Position numbers and translations under genes: made by a program. The notes under the pieces were generated by a model. That model made no database searches, was not told the origin of the DNA, and was given only the letters and a program-made list of their open reading frames with translations. Positions 1-10,493 of a DNA stretch of 64,000 nt are shown here, one piece after another (position 1 is the stretch's first letter; each line of letters begins with the position of its first letter). The stretch spans positions 6,572,001 to 6,636,000 of the forward strand of contig NC_059539.1 in NCBI RefSeq assembly GCF_905220415.1, read 5' to 3'. Source of the stretch: Colias croceus. Taxonomy: Eukaryota > Arthropoda > Insecta > Lepidoptera > Pieridae.

Positions 1-1644
1 GTAGAACAAAAAAAACGTTAATAATTATTTTATAAATTAACTAGGTAAAGTGTTTCATTGTATAAATTAGGTAAAAAAAATTCCAATATAATCAGAAAGC
101 AAATTTTATCGTTATGAACTAATTTTATGTACTTACCTACTTAATGTTATAAAATATAATCCTGAAACCCGATACATATTTTGCGATTTCGCCATTAGAC
201 CGGTGAACTAATGATGAAATTGATGAAATTTGGAGGGTCAGACAATTAGAAAATCGAGGGTCAAACGTCTCTTCCAAAATTCAACCTCTAAGGAGGTTAA
301 AAAGAGGATATAAATTTTTATTCATATTTACTTAAGAAACAATTTTCACAAAAACCATAAATAATATTTAAGCAATATAAGACAAGTACAAATATTATGT
401 TTTTAAACATAATATGTACATATTATGATGGTGATTTATGTTCTTATCAGATAATCAATTAGGTAGGTACACGAAGCACTAACATTGTTGCTTTTGTTTT
501 TTCTTATAACTATGGAAATTATCCAGAGGAGAGATCGGCCGGAAGCTGATAACAAAAGCGACGTCTTTGCAATTTTTTACTAAAGCTCTTGTCAACGTCA
601 GTTAAGTTTACATTAGGTTGCTAATAAAAGTTAAGAAGAGAGGTAATTTGTCTGGGATTATTTCATTATACTTTATATATCGAGTAAGTAATATATGAAA
701 ATCTGCTGTATTATATAAAATCAATGTAATATATTGAAACGTTGCTCAATATTTAGTTCTTAAACGCTTTCAACCGTAACTTATGAGGGCGTAATCCTAA
801 TAAGATCAGGGTCCTATAGCCTTCCAAAATGAACCTACATTATTCCCTTTGGTTTAGTATCAATAAGTAGGTATTTGATCTATGTAAATGTAAAAGAATC
901 ACATCTATATAATCGATTGTTCATAATTATATAAATCTACGTAGGGCAATTAACTTAGTATCCTATTCGCGCAGCCTTCTATGCTTTGTTATACCATAAA
1001 AATTAGTAGTGTTGTCTTTGTTCTTTATTAATGAATCATTAATCTTATAAGAAAGGAAGATATTGGCCTGCTGAAAGTAAAAATATTATAAGTATTAGAT
1101 ACCCACGTCACTATTGTTTTATGCTTTCATTCATCGCAGGATATTCGCTAGACTACCAAGATAAACCGGAAATACTATCTATTAATAATAATATATTATG
1201 ATCAAGTTTTTCAATTATGTAATAGTGAAGCGTTCAATAATTCTAAATAATTGAGTAAAAATTATTTTCCCGATTAATAAATTCAATAAAAAGCATAAAC
1301 TATTGTGCTTGAAATGCTTACTTGTATAGTCATTCAAATCAAATCTATTAATTCTGGAATGTTAAAAATAAGAAAAGCTTAAAAACATATTGTTGGTATA
1401 GAAATAAATAGACAATATGTATTACGTAGATGGCCTGAAAATCGGACTCTGTCAAAAGCAGTTCGATCGCGTACTTACGATCCACATCAACAATTGGATT
1501 CACCAAACAGATTACCAGACAGTTTCTTCAGGACAAAAACGACAAAAAAATAAAATAGTAAGCCAAAATAAAATACAAATAGGTAATACTATTCCTTTCA
1601 CATCCTTTATAAGCATGAAAATGTGTATTCCTTTTATTATGATA
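1..1644. other. AT-rich non-coding stretch
   Basis: No coding region, RNA gene or clear repeat can be supported here. The sequence is AT-rich with frequent stops in all frames. A 100-codon open frame starting at 1417 runs into the SINE-like repeat at 1645 and has no recognisable domain, so it is not called. This may be intergenic sequence or intron upstream of the Bcl-2 family gene. Confidence 0.6.
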
Positions 1645-1855
1645 CTAGCTTCCGCCCGCGACTCCGTCCGCGCGGAAAAATTAAGTTTTATTTTTTTTCT
1701 ACGTATTTTTCCGGGATAAAAAGTATCCTATTTTATGCCCAGGATAATAAGGTATAATTATACCAAGTTTCATCGAAATCGAACCGTTAGTTTTCACGTG
1801 ATGCCTGAACATACAGACAGACAGACAGACAGACAGACAAAAATTTTTTTAATCA
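1645..1855 (+). mobile_element. SINE-like dispersed repeat, family A
   Basis: It starts with a CTAGCTTCCGCCCGCG-type head, continues through the 'CCGGGATAAAAAGTATCCTA' block found in the other family A copies, and ends in a (CAGA)n tract and an A/T-rich tail. At least nine family A copies occur in this window in both orientations. The head resembles the shared ends of non-autonomous retroposons common in Lepidoptera; the exact family name cannot be assigned without a library search. Confidence 0.7.
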
Positions 1856-1960
1856 CATATTTGGGCTTGTTATCGATCCAGTAACACACCCTGCTATTTA
1901 TTTTTTCAATATTTTCAATGTACAGAATTGACCCTTCTACAGATTTATTATATGTATAGA

Positions 1961-2143
1961 CTAGCTTACTGCCCGCGGCTTCGCCCGCTTTGTAAACCTA
2001 AAAACCTAATAAATGATATACTAAAACCTTCCTCTTTAATCATTCTATCTGTTTAAAAAAAACCGCATCAAAATCCGTTGCGTACTTTTAAAGATTTAAG
2101 CATAGGTACAAAGGGACATAGAGACAGAAAAAGCGACTTTGAT
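1961..2143 (+). mobile_element. SINE-like dispersed repeat, family C
   Basis: The head CTAGCTTACTGCCCGCGGCTTC is followed by a body distinct from family A, including 'CCGCATCAAAATCCGTTGCG' and 'GGGACATAGAGACAG'. A matching copy lies in the opposite orientation at 8980-9149. Both share the CTAGC/CGCCCGC head with family A but not its body. Confidence 0.65.
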
Positions 2144-2667
2144 TTATTTATATGTATAATGTAGTGAGATGATGATTATGGGTAGATGGTATACGGCAGG
2201 TAGACGTATTATCTTAGGTACTTTCTACACATACAACAAGCCTCAGAAGAACTAAACTATCATCAAAATATTTCAAAATATTTAAACTCTTAAATTCAAT
2301 TCAATTGATTAGGCATGGTATCATAAAAATAAAGCCTGGATAACAATGTTCATTGTAAAGTATATTTAGCATAATATGACAATATCATACAAATCTACTT
2401 AATTTGTATTGAATTTTGCAAAATGAAATTGACGAAGAATAAAGGAAAACTGCAGACTCATCGGTATAACCTGTTCTATAGAAATTGGCACAGGAAAAGT
2501 ATGTTTAAAATTTACGTCAATGGAATAATTAGTAGTTAACAAATTTAGAATTAAATGCCATTATGCCCACGATTTCTGAGATCTGAGTTTATAATCCAGC
2601 TTTTGTTAATGTTTATAAAAAAAATACAACTAATACCGACAAATAATTATAGATACAAATATTAATT

Positions 2668-2871
2668 ACTAGCTGTGCCCTGTGGTTTTACCCGCAGTAC
2701 TCAGCTCATGTTGGTCTTAGCGAGATGATATATAGCCTATATAGCCTTCCTCGATAAATGGGCTATCTAACACCGAAAGAATTTTTCAAATCGGACCAGT
2801 AGTTCCCGCGATTAGCGCGTTCAAACAAACAAACCTTTCAGCTTACTATTAATATTATGTAGTATAGATTA
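2668..2871 (+). mobile_element. SINE-like dispersed repeat, family B
   Basis: The head ACTAGCTGTGCCCTGTGG is followed by 'GTTGGTCTTAGCGAGATGAT', 'GGGCTATCTAACACCGAAAG' and 'CGCGTTCAAACAAACAAAC'. Reverse-oriented copies are at 7713-7915 and 28405-28592. The conserved ends and variable middles suggest independent, old insertions. Confidence 0.65.
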
Positions 2872-3430
2872 ACAGGAGATTATGGCGTCTTCGGCCTATA
2901 AAATTATGTCTTATGCCGAGAAGTTACCTACTAAAATTAATTTCGTTTTCAATCTGACATCTTGTTAACGAGAAGTGTTTAGTTTTTTTTTTACTAATTT
3001 AAGATTATATATATTTGCTTCGAGTTAACAAAATCATGAATAAGTGTTAATTGCTCTGAAATATAAAAATCGTAACGCCTATTTAATTGCCAATTACGTG
3101 TTAAAATTGTTTAGATCTATGGTCATAATTGAAAAACAGAAACAAGAAGATTTATTGTACACTTAATGCATGACTACCATCTACTGTTTACAAAGCTAAC
3201 AACGATGAACACTCTAAAACGTAAAAGCAAATGTTTGTTCTCTTTAACATTCAAGGCATCTTAAATTTGAATAGTGGCCACCTACAAGTGCACATTGTGG
3301 ATATGACGACACAACAATAATATAAATGAATGAATCTACAAAGTTGTTAATAAACCTACACTTAGGATTTTCTAGTGCTTGATTTTACGCGAGTATTATA
3401 CTTAAAAATTTTACAAAGTAAAGATTTTAG

Positions 3431-3482
3431 AGCGTGGTCACTAGTCGTGGAGGTGGGGAGACTGTCTCCCCGTGACCACGCT
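3431..3482. repeat. Strong two-tier hairpin
   Basis: The outer arms GAGCGTGGTCAC and GTGACCACGCTC (12 bp) are perfect complements. Inside them GGGGAGAC and GTCTCCCC form an 8-bp stem closed by a single T, with an unpaired left bulge of about 13 nt. It sits just upstream of a nested repeat block and could be the end of a mobile element. No function can be inferred. Confidence 0.55.
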
Positions 3483-3681
3483 CGCTGCAAAGAGTGCGAA
3501 ACTTCGGAATCTGTGGTCGGAATCGAAAATCTCTATTGTCAATATAGATAGAAAGTTAATAACGTAAAACGTTAACGCTTCGTTAACGTTATAAAAAGTG
3601 TATTTATTATTCAAATTAACTAATTATTATTTATAACGCATCAAATATGCCTTCGTGTGTTGTGTCGTGTTACGATATTGC

Positions 3682-4491
3682 ATAATAATAAGGGCGTAGG
3701 GATGTGACGACCCCATCGCCCACGGTTGGAATATCTGTTGTCTACGTGACAATAGATATTCCACCCGTGCAATCAGTCAACCCGCAGGACACCTTGTGGC
3801 GGGGTGTCGGGGAGTAGCGACCCCGCGGGAACGGAGCGCTCCCGGGGGAGGCCCCTGTCTTAATCTCCGGCTTGCCTTTACCGGCCGGTCGGAGTGAAGC
3901 CTGACGAGGACAGGACCCCCACCTCTGGCTTGCCTTAACCGGCCGGCCAGAGTGGAGTCGCGAGAGCTTTTAGCTCGAAGGGTGGATGCGAAGCGTAAGT
4001 GGCGAGTGGGCACGTGATGCTGGACTCTTAGGGAGCGCGTGATCGTAGTTTAAAGTCCAGGGCCGCCTCTCCACCCTTAGCTGCTCACAATATGTTGCCC
4101 CCTTGTCGCACTATTGCAGCGACTTATTTCGGTGGCCCATACAGTGAGAGGGCGAGTCACCACCTGCCAACATATTTTTACTTTCTTTTAGTAGAAAGGC
4201 AGGTGCCATAGTCTTCCATAGTCCTTAATTCCGGTCCATTAACATCCCATTCCATAGCCCAGTTTATTTTGTTTCCTTATCTTGCAATAGTCCTACATCG
4301 GCCGCGGACTGCTCAGGGCTGTATCTCTATAGTGCAGTCATGGACAGGCTGCGGCTGGTGTCCCACAACACAAAGTTCTCTTAAAGGGCCTCTGCGTGTT
4401 AGATCCGTGTCCCCACGTAAGCCTTAGAAGGACCGGGTGCCTTCCTTAATTCCTTATGATGGTACCCGAGTATTATGGAAGTGAGATACAA
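3682..4491. mobile_element. GC-rich insertion nested in an older repeat
   Basis: About 800 bp of GC-rich, non-coding sequence interrupts a repeat that is uninterrupted in the 21.3-21.8 kb copy. Left of it reads GTTACGATATTGCA, right of it AATACGGAAAAGTGC; in the other copy these parts are nearly contiguous. AATAATA flanks both sides, a probable 7-bp target-site duplication. No terminal inverted repeat was found, favouring a retroposed fragment. Inside are two related blocks around 'GGCTTGCCTT(T/A)ACCGGCCGG' (near 3870 and 3925) and an imperfect 22-bp inverted repeat at 3721-3769. A 78-codon open frame on the minus strand is a GC-content artefact. Confidence 0.55.
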
Positions 4492-4640
4492 ATAATACGG
4501 AAAAGTGCAAAGGAATAACTTTCAACGGTAAATACCTAACTAGATAATAATTTTTAAAACTTAGTTAGAGCAAAAAAATGGCGCACAGATTTTGTTCCTG
4601 GTGTCTCCTCCATACGTAGTAATATTATCTCAATGATGTT
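4489..4640 (-). mobile_element. Terminal part of TIR element (same family as 21.3-21.8 kb)
   Basis: The blocks AATACGGAAAAGTGCAAAGG, GCGCACAGATTTTGTTC and CCATACGTAGTAAT occur here in the reverse order and orientation of the element at 21273-21832, and the AT-rich middle is largely deleted. This is the right portion of the copy split by the GC-rich insertion. The left boundary of the whole copy is unresolved, probably between 3430 and 3650. Confidence 0.55.
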
Positions 4641-4823
4641 ACCTCTCTCGGTATTCATGAAAAAAGAAAGCGTGAAAATTTCCATAATTTGCTCGTGAAA
4701 TGTTGCAGATATTTTTTAGGTAATTTAAATTTGATTCAACTCTGATTAGATTTGCTGTGAAGTTCAGTGAGATAATATTAATTCTCTATTATACATATAA
4801 TATATACTTATATATTATGTAGT

Positions 4824-5053
4824 ACTAGCTTCCCGCCGGCGGCTCCGCTCGCGGTTTCAAAGAAAAACTTGCATAGTTCCCGTTCCCGTGGAATTTCCGG
4901 GATAAAACCTATCCTATATTGCTCGTGGATAATGTAGCTTTCGAATGGTGAAAGAATTTTTAAAATCGGTCCTGTAGTTTATGATCCTATTCATTACAAT
5001 CAAACAAACAAAGTTTTCCTCTTTATAATATTAATGTACCTGTATAGTGTAGA
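4824..5053 (+). mobile_element. SINE-like dispersed repeat, family A
   Basis: The head ACTAGCTTCCCGCCGGCGG leads into the conserved 'GCATAGTTCCCGTTCCCGTG' and 'GGGATAAAACCTATCCTAT' blocks. The 3' part ends with 'CTTTATAATATTAATGTA'. Several substitutions at CpG sites suggest an older copy. Confidence 0.75.
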
Positions 5054-5186
5054 TTAATTAAATATTATATCGCTGAATTATTTCCTTATCAATATTTCAA
5101 CATATTCAATATTTATAACGCATCATAGGCAATAGGTATACCTAATAAAATAAATAGAGATCTGAGATTGTAGAAATGTATATTGG

Positions 5187-5353
5187 TATAAATTTATAAA
5201 GAATAGAAAAAATTCGATCACGAGGCGGGACGCCAACGCGCAACGGTCATGGATGGCCAAGTTGGTCAGGCATCCGCCCCGGATTGGCGTGAAAGGATGC
5301 GGGTTCGAGTCCCGCCTCGTGATCGAATTTTTTCTATTCTTTATAAATTTATA
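5187..5353. repeat. 45-bp perfect fold-back enclosing tRNA-like sequence
   Basis: Positions 5187-5231 and 5309-5353 are exact reverse complements over 45 bp and enclose 77 nt. Within it, 5245-5324 resembles a tRNA: a box A-like TGGCCAAGTTGG (5254), a box B-like GGTTCGAGTCC (5302), and GGTCATG (5245-5251) pairing with CGTGATC (5318-5324). The anticodon loop lacks the usual T before the anticodon and the spacing after the T-arm is off, so a working tRNA is unlikely. A tRNA-derived fold-back or SINE fragment is the best reading. A diverged relative of the right half lies at 60630-60715. Confidence 0.7.
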
Positions 5354-5770
5354 TTTATAAAGCATTTGAATGCCATAAAACCAAAAATATCAAATTCAGA
5401 AATGTATATTATCGAAAAAACAATATCTGTTGCTATACCTAAACAAGGAGCTAATAGAGAATCTATTGCAAATATAATATGGTAGGATTTTGCTTGAAGG
5501 TATATTACTATATTATTATTACTGTATAGTTTATACGTTACCTGCAATATTTTCGGTGTACCTACACTCAAAATTGAGAAACGAATAGATAACTCTCCGG
5601 TGATCAAATCAATTTGAATTTATGACGTGACTGTGTTGTATTTTTTAAGTAGGTATTTATAAACGCTTATTATTTATAACGCATAATATACTCATATTTC
5701 ATGAGCCTTCACGAATAAGTACAATTCTAGAAAGTTTAGAAAATTAAAATTTATAATTTTATCTTTATAC

Positions 5771-6149
5771 AGGGTTAGTTTTCAATGACCAGCCAAAATT
5801 TAAAATTAAGATAGATATTAAACCAAAGGTACATTTGAAACATTATTGTCGAATAAAAAAAAATAGCATTCATTTGAAAATGTCTTAAAAATTTCCTAAA
5901 TCGTAAACACCGCCAGAATCAATGCACTTGTGTGCGTGCGCGCATCGCCAAATTTATGTGTGTGCTAACTTCTACCTATCTAGGTTGTTGAACTGAATTG
6001 TGCTTTTGTAATGTCCACACGTTCGCTTTTTAGTGGCGGACAGGAATGAAATCTAATTAAAAAAAACGTTTTTTTTTTTCATTAGATCTAAAATGTTATC
6101 GATTCTGAACCAATTCTGAAAATTTGGTCGGTCATTGAAAACTAACCCT
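5771..6149. mobile_element. MITE with AGGGTTAGTTTTCAATGACC ends
   Basis: The left end AGGGTTAGTTTTCAATGACC has a perfect 20-bp inverted partner at the right end, with extended similarity inward (CAGCCAAAATTT against CGACCAAATTTT). The 379-bp unit has no coding capacity. TTTA occurs near both outer flanks and could be a target duplication, but the junction is not exact. Superfamily is not assigned. Confidence 0.75.
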
Positions 6150-7712
6150 TTAGAATAAAAAGTAACAGCCACTTTTACCTATTTGTTTATTAAATTTAAC
6201 AAGCACTGACTCAAAAACACTTACCTACTGGTACTTATTTCCTAAATTGAATATTGTTGTACTTAAGGTTTTAGGTACTACCTAGTACCCACCTACCTAC
6301 TAATAATTACCCAGGACAATTGAATTTAAGACAAGAATAAAATCAGTGTGTAGGTCAATAGAATAAGTTAAGGACACCTAAAAATAGAAAATCTTTAGGT
6401 AAGCGAAGCATTTTGTAAAATAATTTTGTGAAATTTTAATCAAAACGTTTCTAAATAGACGCTAGACGGCTGCCGCTAACTAGTTGAGTCGCTTCCTTTC
6501 ATATCACTGTTTAGTTCTCAGAAAACCTATTTTGTGCGCTACCGGTGTCAGGGAAGGGGAGACATGTTTAGAAAATTACCTGCTATCTCGCATTTCTAGT
6601 TGTCTACTCAAAGGATCACAGCAATCCACATTTGACACGTATGGGATTGCAAGATAATCACAAAAACTAGAATTATGCCGTCCTATTAACTCCTCTAAAT
6701 GACTGATTACATCGCAATGTTGCAAATGATCACAACATTTTTCTGTATAATTAATCTAGCTTTATGAATTACTCTTTCAAAATATACATTATTTGGCTCA
6801 ATATTATGGATCTCATATGCATAATATATCATATAGACGTACCTACATATATTTAAAACGAAAGCATAAATAAAATCTCTGTTTAATATTTTCAATGTTC
6901 GCATTTGAAATCAATTATTCCGCTTCAAACTCAATTTCAGGAACAGCAGCATTTATAATAGACCTGCATTTTCTTTATCACACATTGCTCTAGCGAACTT
7001 CAACACGTGTGTATAAAAACATCTCGACCGCATCTCGTAATTGAACGAAGTTGACGATAGCTGAACAACAATAAGAAAAATGGTCAGTGCCCAGTAGCAT
7101 ATTGTAACCACCGGTATTTTTAATGTGTTTAGTTGATAAACGTGTGCCGCGCGTGATGCTCGTACTAAAACACAGTGCACACGACGCTTAAACGGATTTG
7201 CTTACTACAGTAAAATAATTGCCGAAAGTTATAGGTATTATCTAAAAGTTTTAAACGCTCATTGGAAATAATTGTGTTCCTAGCAATAATAGACAGAAAA
7301 CAATTAAATAAAAATATTGAAGTGAAACGACGAAACTAGCCCAGATATTCCAGATATCGACGGCAACAATTGATTCAAGGTATAGTCAGATTTTTTCAGA
7401 TAAAATTGTTCTTACAATTCTTTTAAAGTGTCGTTTAAATTTAACGTGGCACTAAATATAGTTTCTATATTCACCTACCTCTAATTTGAAAACAATTTTA
7501 TTATCGTGGGAATTTATTTAATGGTTCTATAATGACATTTTCTTGAAACAACTAAGTTGAAACAGATTGTTAAGACAATCATGTCCTAATGAATCTTGCG
7601 CATATTGCCTAGCTCTTATCTTAAAAAAGTGTGGTTACAACTTTTCGTCTTAATAATTTTTTCCGTTTAGTTTATTTCGCAACATGCGATAAGAAACTTA
7701 GTTCTAATAAAT
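6150..7712. other. Non-coding stretch with one odd minus-strand open frame
   Basis: No gene is supported. A minus-strand open frame (6953-7180) includes a hydrophobic run, IPVVTICYWALTIFLIVVQL, followed by a Cys/Arg-containing tail, but it has no ATG upstream of that run. The rest is AT-rich with no repeat family I can place. Confidence 0.45.
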
Positions 7713-7915
7713 CTATACTAATATTTTTTACATTATAAAGCTGAAAAGTTTGTTTGTTTGAACGCGCCAATCTTAGGAATTACCTACTGGTCCGATTTGA
7801 AAAATTATTTCGTTGTTAGATAGCCCATTTATCAAGGCTATATACATACATATATCATCACGCTAAGACCAACAGGAGCAGAGCAATGCGGGTGAAACCG
7901 CGAGGCACAGCTAGT
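7713..7915 (-). mobile_element. SINE-like dispersed repeat, family B
   Basis: This is the reverse complement of the copy at 2668: 'GAACGCGCCAATCTTAGG', 'AGATAGCCCATTTATCAAGG' and 'CGCTAAGACCAACAGGAGC' end at CACAGCTAGT. Flanking sequence is AT-rich and non-coding. Confidence 0.65.
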
Positions 7916-8979
7916 ATAAAATACATAAAAGACAAGTCAATTCTAGTATAAAATACATAAAAAAATGTATCTATTCATAGGTCTAGGTTGTTATAGCGTT
8001 CTTAAATTTTTCTCTTCTACAATGAAGGAATTTCGTAAAGTTAAAATAGGTATCGATATTAAAAAAAAAATTATTCAAATTCAATACTTAATTAATTTAA
8101 TTGATGTCTACTAAAATTCCATAGGTCTTATTTTATACACCTATTCACATAAAGTATTCACAGTTCAAACATCTTATGCAAATAGATTTATTTAGACGAT
8201 TATTTCGTTCAGTCTACGTTAATTACAAAAGTAAAAACATCCAGTAAGCAGTAAAATGTACCTAAAATAACAGAGATATAAGACATCCAAAAGCCAGACA
8301 ACATTAATGGAAACCTCACAAAGCACAATGTTCCTCTCGAGAATAGAATTCAATTCTTGTCTAACCTTCTTGGATAAAAAATTCGGAAAAAAGGATACTT
8401 ATAATGTACAACACTTACTTATAAAAATTACTTAATAAAGCCTAAAGGCCTATTTGAAGACGAAGTACCTACTTACATCTTATCCAAAAACATAACATAC
8501 AGTTAACAGTATACTTATTTATTTTCTATCTATCCTTACATTTCAAAAATATTGACCTCTTTTTTTCTACCAAATTAAAAAAAAAAAAACACCTTTACAT
8601 TTTATATCTCAAAATTACCTCGGTCTCGGTTCTCTTGAATTATTGTCGAATAGATAATCTAATTGGAATTTATATCAGTAATGTGGTTTTATAGTTGTGC
8701 AGAGAGTATTATCGATGCTAACAAAATTATTCAAAGGCTTACCTAATACCTATTTCTATCGTATAAGACGAGGTATCTGCCCTCATAACAACCGTTTAAT
8801 TGATCAAAGAGAACTTTTTCATTTTCATACATTAATCCAAACGATATCTAAGAATATTTAATAAATTTCTTTTATCTCGTCGTTTCTTTTCATTATTAAA
8901 TACATATATAAGGCATTTGCTTCTATGAATATTAATTGTTTTTACTTTTTATATCACTACATAAACATAATATAAAACA
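7916..8979. other. AT-rich non-coding stretch
   Basis: A short direct repeat (TCTAGTATAAAATACATAAAA) occurs near 7910-7965. Otherwise I see no gene, RNA or mobile element in this interval. Confidence 0.5.
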
Positions 8980-9149
8980 AAGTCGCTTTCTCTGTCCCTA
9001 TGTCCCTATGTATGCTTAAATCTTTAAAACTGAGCAACGGATTTTGATGCGGTTTGTTTTAATAGATTGAGTGGTTCTTGAGGAAGGTTTTAGTATATAA
9101 TTTATTAAGTTTTAGGAAAAGCGCGCGAAGCCGCGCGCGGAAAGCTAGT
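8980..9149 (-). mobile_element. SINE-like dispersed repeat, family C
   Basis: Reverse-oriented partner of 1961-2143, with 'CTGTCCCTATGTCCCTATG', 'CAACGGATTTTGATGCGG' and a head reading GCGCGAAGCCGCGCGCGG, AAAGCTAGT. The GC-rich head has extra CG dinucleotides. Confidence 0.65.
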
Positions 9150-10270
9150 TAGTTATAAGGCGCCTTTTATAAAAGTAAGTATGTTCCTAGTATCCAGTTA
9201 TTAAACTTTAAAAAGGAATGTTTCTGATAAAACTGAACAACCCGTCATTGTAAGTTCAATATAAAAAAGCTTTTTGTAAAAACTTTTTTCATCAAAACAA
9301 ACAACAAAACAGTTCAAGGACTGGAACCCCGTGTAAATAAAAATTATTTTGACTGACAACCGTAAAAATAATTGACAAAAATAAGACAAATACCTAAAGC
9401 TAAATCTAATTTCCCCGATTTAAAGAAAATACAAGACATCAACACCAAAACACAATATTTTTTATACTTAGGATACGTAGGTACTACCACAGTACTACTT
9501 AGGTTATTTATTTTTTAATAGTGCTGTGGTAGTGCGATCCGCACACCCTTGTGACATAAAAGTTAATTAGGTACTCAATCTCAAAGGATACAATCCGTAT
9601 CTAAATTTGTTCCAAAAGAACAGTTGAACGACCAAAAAACTACATAAATATCATAGAGCTATATCCATATAATTAGAGTTAGATCGTATATGTTTTCGTT
9701 CATTTAGGGTTAGGCAGTACAATAATTATTATACTACAATATTCTAAATTGTTAGGTGAATTTTTTATTTGTTATTCTTAAGGATGCTTTGTTGCGTTTA
9801 TAAAAAAATAATGAATTTGACAGAGTTGGATGGATTGAATTATACAAATGTTACCGACCTGCAAACCTTAACGGTACATTACTTAATTTCTCACAGCAAC
9901 CGATCCATAGGACATCTGCAATGTTTTCATTTCCCGAGCGTATTTATGAAGACCCTTTTTATTTAGATCTATTCCTACGAGTAGGTACTCGGCTATAAGG
10001 TTAGGTACCTATCTATAAATTAATCATATTCCCTAGTTGGTATTGTCTTATTAAAATACTTCTTTAGAATATTTTTATTAATAACTTTTGTTGATTAAAA
10101 CCCTTCGCTTTTATAGATCTGCTGACTGGATTCGTCCAGTGGCTTGGACGAATTCAATCCTTAAACAATTCTGGTTTAATTAAAGTGTTTTTTGGGATTG
10201 GCACAATTCACATAATTCAATGTAAATAAAATTAATTTAAATGCTTTGAATGAAGAATAAATATACCTAC
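9150..10270. other. AT-rich non-coding stretch
   Basis: Only a short imperfect hairpin (ACTACCACAGTACTAC against GTGCTGTGGTAGT, 9482-9535) stands out. No coding region can be supported. Confidence 0.5.
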
Positions 10271-10493
10271 ACTAGCTTTCCGCCCGCGGCTTCGCCCGCG
10301 TTTTCAAAGAAAAACCCGCATAGTTCCCGTTCCCGTGGGATTTCCGGGATAAAACCTATCCTATGTGTTAATCCAAGTTACCCTGTATATGTGTGCTTAA
10401 TTTCATTCAAATCCATTCAGTAGTTTTTACGTGAAAGAGTAACAAACATCCATACATCCATACTTACAAACTTTTGCCTTTGTAATAGTAGTA
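10271..10493 (+). mobile_element. SINE-like dispersed repeat, family A
   Basis: This copy has a well-kept head (ACTAGCTTTCCGCCCGCGG), the 'GTTCCCGTTCCCGTGGGATT' block, 'TTTCATTCAAATCCATTCAG' and a tail of CATCCATAC repeats ending AATAGTAGTAAGA. It is among the least diverged family A copies in the window. Confidence 0.75.

Noticed and set aside
3777..4013. 78-codon minus-strand open frame
   Set aside because: Lies wholly in the GC-rich nested insertion; Arg/Pro-rich composition with no domain, explained by base composition.
5245..5324. Functional tRNA gene
   Set aside because: Box A and B are present, but the anticodon loop and T-arm/acceptor spacing are abnormal, and it sits in a fold-back repeat.
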